Shown: piece after piece, positions 1 through 5,510 of the stretch
Layout: each line of letters begins with the position of its first letter
How positions within the stretch are numbered: position 1 is the stretch's first letter
Origin: Tissierella_B sp964485455
Lineage (GTDB): Bacteria > Bacillota > Clostridia > Tissierellales > Tissierellaceae
Length of the DNA: 6,126 nt
Assembly (NCBI GenBank): GCA_964485455.1
Contig: CAZAJU010000112.1
Coordinates: 1-6,126, forward strand
Direction: 5' to 3'
Made by a program: the position numbers and the translations under genes
The notes under the pieces: model-generated
The model's database searches: none
Seen by the model: the letters and a program-made list of their open reading frames with translations, nothing else
Told to the model about the DNA's origin: nothing

Positions 1-17
1 TAGTAAATTGTGTTCAT

Positions 18-1067
18 TTAATTTAAGGATTGGAAATATGTGAATTTATTTACAGAATAACTAGTAATGTATTCACTGTATCCTAAATCTCTATATCTAT
101 ATGCTAGCCAATCTGTATGATAATAATTATCACAGGTATAGGACTCTTCATTATCGCTTCTTTCATCATCTTTTCCTCCAATATTAAGATAATGGAGGAA
201 ATATGCCCTGCTCCTTTCGGATGTGGCTCTAGTATTATATCCATCCCCATCTCCTAAATCAATAGATGTATATTTGCGCCACTTGTTTTCCATTAGACTC
301 GCCTGCCATACATCACCGGAACTTGCGGGATATGATACAACTGGAGATCCAACAAATATTTCCATCAAAGAATACCACCCGCTAGTTGCATAATCACCCA
401 CTCCACCAACTATAAAATTCACAAAATTATTGAGTACATCATTAATATAATCTTTAACTTCATATCCGGTTTCTATAGTTTCCCACCTTTTAACAGTTTT
501 TCCATACCAAATCTCATCCATGTATTCATAGCCCAGGTAACCTGTATAGTAATATCGAGATTGGTATCCTAAACCCAATGGTGATATAGAGGATTGATCA
601 TTACCTTGTGAAAATTTAGGTGTATATAGAATGATAGTATCATCTATCATACTTTCATCATTCTTCGTTGATTTTGAAAGATTTCTAATGTCTTCCGCCA
701 TTTTCGGGTTTACATCATATTCCTCAATTATACTTTCAATTTCATTTAAATTTTTTAAATCAATACTTAATTCCTTTACTCTCAACAGTGTATCATTGTT
801 TACTTTTATTAACTTATCATATTCTTCATTTTCTTGTAATACAACAGAGTCAGTTATTTGATACAAATCAGTATCAATTTTTTTTAGTTCTATTTTTTCA
901 GCTTGAAATTTATCTATATTATTATTTATTAGTTTAAATTCCCCATGCCCATTATCTATTGCTGTCATAATCTCTTTATCATCTGCAAATGCATATGAGG
1001 TAAGTGTTGATATCATAAGTATAATCAGTAACACCATCGATATAATGTTTCTTTTTCTTTTATCCAT
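18..1067 (-). CDS. Secreted protein of unknown function, third gene of the agrBD transcript
   Basis: I do not recognise this 349-residue protein. Residues 1-28 form a classical Sec signal peptide: basic start MDKRKR, a hydrophobic core at about 8-22, and an AFA-D cleavage site, so the mature protein should be exported. Residues about 50-135 are charged and leucine-rich and probably helical. From about 165 to the end the protein is rich in Tyr, Trp, Gly and Ser (for example YQSRYYYTGYLGYEY), which suggests a beta-rich or surface-binding domain. There is a single Cys (312), and no LPXTG sorting signal or catalytic motif that I can identify. The ATG has a strong ribosome binding site (AAAGGAG, 6-nt spacer). 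The gene starts 53 nt after agrD on the same strand with no evident terminator between, so it is probably co-transcribed with agrBD. Inference: it may be an Agr effector or a partner of the signalling system. Existence and export are well supported; function is open. Confidence 0.85.
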   Translation of the reverse strand: MDKRKRNIISMVLLIILMISTLTSYAFADDKEIMTAIDNGHGEFKLINNNIDKFQAEKIELKKIDTDLYQITDSVVLQENEEYDKLIKVNNDTLLRVKELSIDLKNLNEIESIIEEYDVNPKMAEDIRNLSKSTKNDESMIDDTIILYTPKFSQGNDQSSISPLGLGYQSRYYYTGYLGYEYMDEIWYGKTVKRWETIETGYEVKDYINDVLNNFVNFIVGGVGDYATSGWYSLMEIFVGSPVVSYPASSGDVWQASLMENKWRKYTSIDLGDGDGYNTRATSERSRAYFLHYLNIGGKDDERSDNEESYTCDNYYHTDWLAYRYRDLGYSEYITSYSVNKFTYFQSLN

Positions 1068-1120
1068 TAGTAACTCCTTTCAAATTCTCAATTTAATAAT
1101 CCATAGTATCTCTAGTTTTG

Positions 1121-1270
1121 CTATTTACTACTACTTGCTTTTTTCCCTAAGTTATTTGGTGCTTTTGGTTCATAATACAAAAATGTTGATACTGTATTTG
1201 GTGAACTTTCTGCTACCTGTTTTGCTAATTTACTTATTTCCTTTATTCCTCTAACTATAACTTTGTTCAC
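1121..1270 (-). CDS. agrD: AgrD-like cyclic lactone autoinducer pro-peptide (49 aa)
   Basis: This small gene encodes the precursor of a secreted cyclic peptide signal. It starts with GTG inside the agrB stop (GTGA, 4-nt overlap), with AAAGGAGG 10 nt upstream, so it is probably translationally coupled to agrB. The layout is that of AgrD. An N-terminal amphipathic, positively charged helix (residues about 2-20, NKVIVRGIKEISKLAKQVA) would sit on the membrane. The signal segment follows, with STFLY at residues 28-32, and then the conserved processing tail YEPKAPNNL (33-41) and a short basic end. STFLY-YEPKAP aligns without gaps with my recollection of clostridial AgrD (CLWFT-HQPEEP in C. perfringens). 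The usual ring Cys is Ser28 here, so AgrB would be expected to form a five-residue lactone between Ser28 and the Tyr32 carboxyl. The length of any exocyclic tail cannot be read from the sequence. Confidence 0.88.
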   Translation of the reverse strand: MNKVIVRGIKEISKLAKQVAESSPNTVSTFLYYEPKAPNNLGKKASSSK

Positions 1271-1845
1271 AAATTTCCTTCCTCCTTTCCATTTCTTGTA
1301 CTTAAAGCTACTATAATTAAAGAAATGCTAATATCAAAAAAGTAATCGCATTCCTTAATTAACCCCATGTGAGTGAATATGTAAAATATAATTGCAATAA
1401 ATACTATGATGCTTAGTGCGATATTCTTCTTTAAATTGCTTTTACCTATTGTCTCTTCATCTACTACTTTATTTTTATGGACACTAGGTCTAGTTTTATA
1501 GATTTTCACAGTTGAAAAAACAAGAAAAACAATCCCTATAATCTCCTTTGTATCCCCATGAAGGATACTACCTATAAATACCATTAATAAGAAATTCAGG
1601 CTTGTAATTAAGAGACAACCAATATAAGTATTGCTATGGTATCCACCTACATTTCTTCTAAGTAAAATAAGAATAGTCAAATATATGAATCCAGAAACGG
1701 TTTGTCCTTTAATTAATCCTAAGAGGATAATAATCATAGCAGTGAGCATACTACTTCCTACTATTTTCAGGCCATAGACTACTACTTCAGCTTCTTCTGG
1801 CTCAATAGCTTTTTCTAAATATTTCTTTATAGGTTGACTTGTCAC
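1267..1845 (-). CDS. agrB: AgrB-type membrane cysteine peptidase (accessory gene regulator B)
   Basis: AgrB is an integral-membrane cysteine endopeptidase that cuts the C-terminal tail from AgrD and closes the ring of the peptide signal. The 192-residue length is typical. The catalytic pair is visible in RRNVGGYHSNTYIGC: His70 and Cys77, seven residues apart as in S. aureus AgrB (His77/Cys84), preceded by the family's RRxxGGYH signature. Hydrophobic segments lie at about 31-45, 51-63, 76-95, 103-112, 141-160 and 170-183. The conserved P-S-V-H-K-N-K-like stretch (119-126) matches the cytosolic loop seen in this family. The start is GTG: the codon before it is TAA and no other start is available before Met34; AAAGGAG lies 12 nt upstream. 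agrD overlaps its stop codon, and the regulator-kinase pair diverges from it across 149 bp, which fixes its role. Confidence 0.95.
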   Translation of the reverse strand: MTSQPIKKYLEKAIEPEEAEVVVYGLKIVGSSMLTAMIIILLGLIKGQTVSGFIYLTILILLRRNVGGYHSNTYIGCLLITSLNFLLMVFIGSILHGDTKEIIGIVFLVFSTVKIYKTRPSVHKNKVVDEETIGKSNLKKNIALSIIVFIAIIFYIFTHMGLIKECDYFFDISISLIIVALSTRNGKEEGNL

Positions 1846-1880
1846 TTAATGTATTAACTCCTTTCCGATTTAATTTAAAG

Positions 1881-1909
1881 TGGACGAATCTTCTTCATCC
1901 CGTTATAAT
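1881..1909 (+). promoter_or_regulatory. Predicted promoter of the response regulator and kinase genes
   Basis: The -35 TGGACG (1881-1886) matches TTGACA at four of six positions, the spacer is 17 bp, and the -10 TATAAT (1904-1909) matches the sigma-A consensus perfectly. Transcription would begin near 1916, within or just before the TTAACAGTTAA element. A regulator bound there could block this promoter. Confidence 0.55.
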
Positions 1910-1924
1910 CATCTTAACAGTTAA
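1910..1924 (-). promoter_or_regulatory. Candidate LytTR (AgrA-type) binding site upstream of agrB
   Basis: TTAACAGTTAA (1914-1924) is a near-perfect palindrome around a single central base. On the plus strand it contains ACAGTTAA, the core of the S. aureus AgrA half-site (ACAGTTAAG). On the minus strand it reads AACTGTTAAGATG, just upstream of the likely agrB -10. A clean second half-site at the usual spacing of about 21 bp is not present; the nearest weak resemblances are CCCGTTATAA at 1899-1908 and, on the minus strand, ACCGTTCAG at 1977-1969. A related site lies upstream of the gene at 4723-5160. Confidence 0.5.
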
Positions 1925-1994
1925 AAATTAAAATAGTGCTAATTTGGATTAAGTGGTACTTTTTTGGACTGAACGGTTTCTAGGGGGGATAACT

Positions 1995-2720
1995 ATGTTC
2001 AGAATAGGAATTTGTGAAGATGATAAATATTTTTTATCTCAATTGGAAAAAATTGTCACAAATAAATTCTTTCAGAATAACATTGACTGTAAAGTGGACT
2101 GTTATAATTCAGGGGAAGACCTTTTAAATGAAATTTTAAATCGAGATGATGGGTATGATGTTATATTCTTTGATATAGACCTACCAGGGTTGAATGGTAT
2201 AGAAACCGCAAGAAAAATTAGAGAAAAGGATAGGAACTGTTTGTTTATTTTTGTAACATCCTTAAATGAAAAGGTATATGAAGCATTGGATCTTACCATT
2301 TTCCATTTTATAAGGAAGAGTCATTTTGAAAAAGAAGTAGACCAAGTACTGGACTCTTTAATAAATAAACTTGATTATTTATTAGGGAAACACCCATTTC
2401 CTATAGAAAATGAAAATATATATCTGCAAATCCGAAATATAATCTACTTAGAGGTGATTAATCGTCATGTGATCATCCATACAACCGAAGATGGATATAT
2501 TTCTAACTATCGTACCTTGAAGGAGATTCCCTTTAATCTCGAGGATTATCATTTCTTTGAGATTTACCGGGGACTTGTTGTAAATTTAAATCATGTAGAA
2601 GATTTAGTAGATGATAAAGCTATAACCTCCGATGGGAAGGCTCTTTATATTGCCAGAAGAAGACTTTCAGATTTTAAAGACCAATTCTATATGCACATTG
2701 CAATGAGGAGGTTGTCTTGA
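1995..2720 (+). CDS. AgrA-type LytTR response regulator
   Basis: This 241-residue cytoplasmic transcription factor is the output of the peptide-sensing pathway. The receiver domain (about 1-120) has the acidic cluster Glu8-Asp9-Asp10, the phosphoacceptor Asp60 (FFDIDLPGLNG), Thr88 (FVTS) and Lys108. Lys108 is followed by Ser instead of the usual Pro. The LytTR DNA-binding domain spans about 137-235, with the IIYLEVINRHVIIH strand region, the FFEIYRGLVVNLNHV motif (more often R-S in AgrA, here R-G) and a basic ARRRL segment near the end. The reading frame stays open to a GTG at 1953, but ATG at 1995 is preferred because AGGGGGG lies 6 nt before it and the receiver domain begins immediately. 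The kinase gene follows one base after the TGA. It is paired with agrBD by divergence, so the agr promoter region is its most likely target. Confidence 0.93.
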   Translation: MFRIGICEDDKYFLSQLEKIVTNKFFQNNIDCKVDCYNSGEDLLNEILNRDDGYDVIFFDIDLPGLNGIETARKIREKDRNCLFIFVTSLNEKVYEALDLTIFHFIRKSHFEKEVDQVLDSLINKLDYLLGKHPFPIENENIYLQIRNIIYLEVINRHVIIHTTEDGYISNYRTLKEIPFNLEDYHFFEIYRGLVVNLNHVEDLVDDKAITSDGKALYIARRRLSDFKDQFYMHIAMRRLS

Positions 2721-2721
2721 A

Positions 2722-4018
2722 ATGAATATAGAACTAATAAGCATTTTTATAGGTTTCTTATTCTGCCTTATAGATGCAACAATTTTTATAAATGTCTTAT
2801 CTATATTTAGAAGTGAAAGAAGCAGTCATCTTAAAGACGGAAGCATCCTATTGGGCATATCTGTGGTGACCTTCTTGGTTACTGAAATTGGAATAACCCC
2901 TTATGTGAAGGTAGCAGTTATAGCCGGTGTAATGATGCTTTCAACTTTTATATATGATCTTAGATTATATCAAAGGGTATTAACAGTCACATTATATTAT
3001 TTCATCATTATCCTATCCGAATTATTAGTGACATTTTTGACTTCAAACATTTTGAGAGTCCCAGTTGAAGTATTAGGAGAAAATTACTATTCATATCTAT
3101 TTTTAGGTATTATCAGCAAATTTATAGCTATTCTTATAGTTTCATGGGTTAGAAAATACTTTTTGAGCAACAAGACCGAGGTCCCACGGAAATTGAATTA
3201 TATCATTATTTCAATATTGTTTATTTCTACTGTTTCTATGATTCTCTTGTTCTACTCAAGTCTAAATTTAGATTATAATACTATACAGTTATTTCTTTTT
3301 CTTATAACTGTATTTACATTGTTTAGTAGCTTAGGTGTTCTGTTAATCTATTTTTATGCAAACATCTTTTATTCAAAGCTCCAAAAGGAAACCGCAAAGC
3401 GAATCTATGATGAGTCCTATAGAAAATTCATTCTAAATGCTGAACTAAAAGATGAGACACTTTCTAGAATGTGGCATGATATTGGAAACCATATCAAAAT
3501 CTTAGAAGGTCTAGTGGATTCTAATGCATTAACAAATAAGGAGTATGTAAATTCTTTAAAAGAGAAGTTTAACTCTATTCCTAATCCCATCAGCTCTGGA
3601 AATAGGTTGATTGATATAATCCTAAATGTTAAATATACTGAGGCTATAAATAAAGAAATTAATATGGACGTTAAAGCTATAGTACCACCTAAACTTTCTA
3701 TAGATGATGCAGATTTAAGCTCCATACTTTTTAATACCATAGACAATGGAATTGAGGCCTCGGCTAATTCCCCTGCAAATGAAAGGTTTATTTACATTGA
3801 GTTACACCTTGAAGGGAATTTTCTTTGCTATAAAATAAAGAATAATTATGCAACTGATAATAGTAAATCATCTAAAGATAATTTCGGAAAGAAGAGACAT
3901 ATATCTAGAGGGTATGGTCTAAGTATAGTTAGAGATATTATAAATGAGTATAATGGATATATAGATATAAAAAGAGGTATAAAGCAGTATTCTTTAACCA
4001 TTGTTTTACCGAATAATA
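2722..4018 (+). CDS. AgrC-type membrane sensor histidine kinase, GHKL family (3' end in gap)
   Basis: This is the predicted receptor for the cyclic peptide signal. In the 432 readable residues, 1-212 form six or seven hydrophobic segments (about 4-28, 42-57, 62-78, 84-108, 122-144, 158-180, 187-212), the layout of AgrC sensor domains. A helical linker leads to the phosphoacceptor His252 in MWHDIGNH. The ATPase domain has the N-box NTIDNGIEA (Asn338, Asn342) and the G-box SRGYGLSIV (Gly397, Gly399). The last readable residues, SLTIVLPNN, match the usual C-terminal strand of GHKL kinases, so only a few residues should be missing; the stop lies in the run of Ns. AGGAGG ends 10 nt before the ATG, and the ribosome binding site is inside the end of the regulator gene, so the two are one operon. 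Peptide specificity cannot be read from sequence. Confidence 0.93.
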
Positions 4019-4118
4019 NNNNNNNNNNNNNNNNNNNNNNNNNNNNNNNNNNNNNNNNNNNNNNNNNNNNNNNNNNNNNNNNNNNNNNNNNNNNNNNNNN
4101 NNNNNNNNNNNNNNNNNN
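4019..4118. other. Assembly gap of 100 Ns
   Basis: Exactly 100 Ns, the conventional placeholder for a scaffold gap of unknown size. It hides the kinase stop codon and whatever lies between it and the toxin-antitoxin remnants. Any reading frame across it is artificial. Confidence 0.98.
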
Positions 4119-4126
4119 ATAATAGA

Positions 4127-4198
4127 TTAGGATAATCTACCATGAAGTACTCTTAATACTCGTATTTCCTTGTCGTATATCTTGTAAATCTTCCTCAC
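4127..4198 (-). pseudogene. Remnant: C-terminal tail of a RelE/ParE-type toxin
   Basis: In a different frame from the preceding remnant, this stretch reads VRKIYKIYDKEIRVLRVLHG followed by RLS and a stop (TAA, 4129-4127). The pattern Y-x-I-x-x-x-x-I-R-V-L-R-V-L-H-G-R matches the last beta strands of RelE/ParE-family toxins, which often end in an I-R-I-L-H-G-R-like sequence. The rest of the toxin, normally 85-100 residues, is absent; the bases directly upstream encode antitoxin sequence in another frame. It looks like the product of an internal deletion that joined the middle of the antitoxin gene to the end of the toxin gene. The identification rests on about 20 residues. Confidence 0.55.
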
Positions 4199-4502
4199 CA
4201 TTCTTAGTCAGATAATCTGGTTCATTGCTTTCTTTACAATACATTGATATGTCATTATATTCGTTTCTTAAAGGCTTACTTAATTCATATAAATCATCTG
4301 GGCATATATCTGTGCCAGTTGCCCATTCTAATGTTTTATGCACGATTTTTGCACTTTTAAATAATCCTTTATTCCCCAATGATGAGAACCATTTATCACT
4401 TAATAGTTCTTCAGCGTCAAAAATTCTCTTCTACTTATTGTCAAAGGTAACAAGCAATTTATAATCATCAATATATTCAACATCTTTGGGTCGTGGATAC
4501 AT
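4137..4502 (-). pseudogene. Broken DUF2442-like gene fused to a Phd/YefM antitoxin fragment
   Basis: Read from an ATG at 4502 with AGGAGGGG 4 nt upstream, the frame has a DUF2442-like start (MYPRPKDVEYIDDYKLLVTF), an amber TAG at codon 24 (4433-4431), and continues in frame with KRIFDAEELL and LEWATGTDICPDDLYE (codons 58-73), the end signature of DUF2442. DUF2442 proteins often sit beside DUF4160 genes in toxin-antitoxin-like pairs. Without a break the frame then reads LSKPLRNEYNDISMYCKESN and EPDYLTKNGEEDL (codons 74-106), closely resembling the N-terminal DNA-binding part of Phd/YefM antitoxins (DLRNxYxEIS...EPVxLTKNGxGDL). It ends out of register at codon 121. So two unrelated small genes are joined and the first is interrupted. 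A sequencing error could explain the stop codon but not the junction. No DUF4160 partner is recognisable upstream. Confidence 0.7.
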
Positions 4503-4710
4503 AAAACCCCTCCTATCCCAATTTTTGATATATACTTGGTGAGTTTTGGTCTGCACCGCACGTATAATAGCTTTAGTAGGATATGTAACATTATTTTTAT
4601 TTGTTAAATTGCTTATTGCTTATAGTAAATAATATAAAGATAATAAACCACCCATTTGGAAACCAGATTTAGTCCTTTGGAATAGGGTGTTGATTCAACT
4701 GTAAAACATT

Positions 4711-4737
4711 AAAACTACCAAATCAGCTGGGAGTTTT
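4711..4737 (-). terminator. Likely Rho-independent terminator of the 145-aa membrane protein gene
   Basis: AAAACT-A-CC and GG-G-AGTTTT pair as a stem of eight base pairs with one mismatch around a 9-nt loop. Read on the minus strand, the stem ends in AGTTTT followed by AATGTTTT, a T-rich tract. The stop codon of the upstream gene lies in the loop, so the hairpin overlaps the last codons. The stem is modest in GC, hence moderate confidence. Confidence 0.5.
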
Positions 4738-5160
4738 CGTGGATTTAAGAGACAAATATTTAAGTAAATATATCATGCCTAGGAATAAAAATAGCAGTGG
4801 CAACTCCAAATAGTTATATAAATATTTATAAAATATATTGAAATCTAGATAATACATACCAATATATATGCAGTATAAAAAAAACATAAAAATTCCATTC
4901 CAAAATAAAAAACTTATAGAAGATTTAATCCTACTTATTTTATATATAAAATAAGTAAACCCTATTAAAAAACAACTTCTTATAAGTAAGGGGTATATTA
5001 ATTTAACTTCTAAGGAATATTCTGCATTTGTTAAATATGAATCTGCAATATTCAAACTATCAAAATACATTAGTATACGATTCATGAGGATTAAACCAAT
5101 AACCATAATCAATATGCAAGTATAGTTTTTTAAAATATCTAAGATGGATTTATACTTCAC
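4723..5160 (-). CDS. Small four-helix membrane protein of unknown function
   Basis: This 145-residue protein is not recognised. It has four clear hydrophobic segments at about 13-33, 53-73, 82-102 and 116-136, a short basic N-terminus, an outer or inner loop at 34-52 (FDSLNIADSYLTNAEYSLEV), and a basic tail (KYLSLKSTKTPS). There are no metal-binding, peptidase or ATPase motifs; the AgrB His/Cys signature is absent. The start is GTG at 5160, supported by AGGAGG 9 nt upstream. It stands alone, with about 350 bp to the gene upstream and a likely terminator at its end. Its promoter region shares a 13-bp element with that of agrB, so control by the LytTR regulator is possible. Small membrane proteins in such settings can be immunity or transport components, but nothing here identifies one. 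Confidence 0.75.
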   Translation of the reverse strand: MKYKSILDILKNYTCILIMVIGLILMNRILMYFDSLNIADSYLTNAEYSLEVKLIYPLLIRSCFLIGFTYFIYKISRIKSSISFLFWNGIFMFFLYCIYIGMYYLDFNIFYKYLYNYLELPLLFLFLGMIYLLKYLSLKSTKTPS

Positions 5161-5237
5161 TATTATATTCCTCCTCTCAACAAGCGGATTAGTAACTATC
5201 TAATTGGTACAAAATTAAGTAGTTAATATATTAATTT

Positions 5238-5259
5238 ATCATAGAACACCTTAACTGTT
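5238..5259 (-). promoter_or_regulatory. Candidate LytTR-like box and -10 upstream of the 145-aa membrane protein gene
   Basis: The minus strand reads AACAGTTAAGGTG (5259-5247), containing ACAGTTAAG, identical to the S. aureus AgrA half-site as I recall it. It matches AACTGTTAAGATG upstream of agrB at 11 of 13 positions. TATGAT (5243-5238), five of six matches to a -10, follows 6 nt after the TTAAG, almost the same spacing as in the agrB promoter (5 nt). As there, the -35 position (TGCAGA) is poor, as expected of an activator-dependent promoter. Confidence 0.45.
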
Positions 5260-5281
5260 GTCTGCATAATAAGTGGTAGTA

Positions 5282-5308
5282 AAAATTAGTTTAATAATAA
5301 TCTAATTT
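5282..5308. repeat. AT-only inverted repeat, possible weak bidirectional terminator
   Basis: AAAATTAG (5282-5289) and CTAATTTT (from 5302) are perfect reverse complements around a 12-nt loop, with a run of Ts after the stem on the minus strand. It lies about 200 nt past the stop of the exported-protein gene and just upstream of the candidate LytTR-like site. The stem has one G-C pair only, so terminator function is uncertain. Confidence 0.3.
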
Positions 5309-5510
5309 TATCTTAAATACTTATTCTATCTAACGAAACTCTTACCAACCAAATATTAAATGAAACAATCTCAATTTTCTCTTTACCTAAACATGATATA
5401 TTAAATAATTAAAAATAATAAAAGATGATGATTTTATAACTTATGGCGTTTCTTTCTATTGTAACAAAATAAATATGTTTATGTTGTGAGATTTACCAAA
5501 TTATTTAAAT

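Larger units (their letters stand above)
1846..1994. promoter_or_regulatory. Divergent control region between agrB and the response regulator
   Basis: This 149-bp region must hold the promoters of both transcripts. On the plus strand TGGACG (1881-1886), a 17-bp spacer and a perfect TATAAT (1904-1909) make a good promoter for the regulator-kinase pair, with a leader of about 80 nt. On the minus strand the best -10 for agrB is TATAAC (1907-1902), lying on the same bases, with no recognisable -35 at 17 bp (TAATTT). Weak -35 elements are usual at activator-dependent promoters. Both promoters therefore share their melting region and should compete. The AgrA-like palindrome at 1914-1924 lies between them. 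Promoter positions are read by eye and not measured. Confidence 0.6.
5161..5510. other. Intergenic region, 350 bp, AT-rich
   Basis: No plausible gene is seen on either strand; short frames are closed by frequent stops. It holds the candidate promoter and LytTR-like site of the gene at 4723-5160 (5238-5259), an AT-only inverted repeat at 5282-5308, and the untranslated downstream sequence of the exported-protein gene. I see no RNA gene or riboswitch. Confidence 0.6.

Noticed and set aside
631..861. Plus-strand open frame of 76 codons inside the secreted-protein gene
   Set aside because: Antisense shadow of the 18-1067 gene, low-complexity Phe/Ser-rich translation and no ribosome binding site.
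1045..1254. Plus-strand open frame of 69 codons with a hydrophobic translation
   Set aside because: Antisense to agrD and the start of the secreted-protein gene; the real coding strand is the minus strand.
2102..2299. Minus-strand open frame inside the response regulator gene
   Set aside because: Shadow of a gene with clear receiver-domain motifs on the other strand.
3417..3746. Minus-strand open frame of 109 codons inside the kinase gene
   Set aside because: Antisense to the His252 and N-box region of the kinase; nothing supports independent coding.
4225..4464. Plus-strand open frame of 79 codons
   Set aside because: Antisense to the DUF2442/antitoxin remnant, which has recognisable family motifs.
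4400..4591. Minus-strand open frame of 63 codons
   Set aside because: Overlaps the DUF2442 start in another frame; its translation resembles no family and it lacks a ribosome binding site.
4652..4692. CACCC and GGGTG inverted pair around a 31-nt stretch with two TTCCAAA-like copies
   Set aside because: Only five pairs with a long unpaired interior; no evidence of a terminator, insertion-sequence end or attachment site.
4692..4706. Minus-strand ACAGTTGAA, similar to the AgrA-like half-site
   Set aside because: Two mismatches to ACAGTTAAG, no nearby -10, and it lies about 190 nt from the start of a broken gene.
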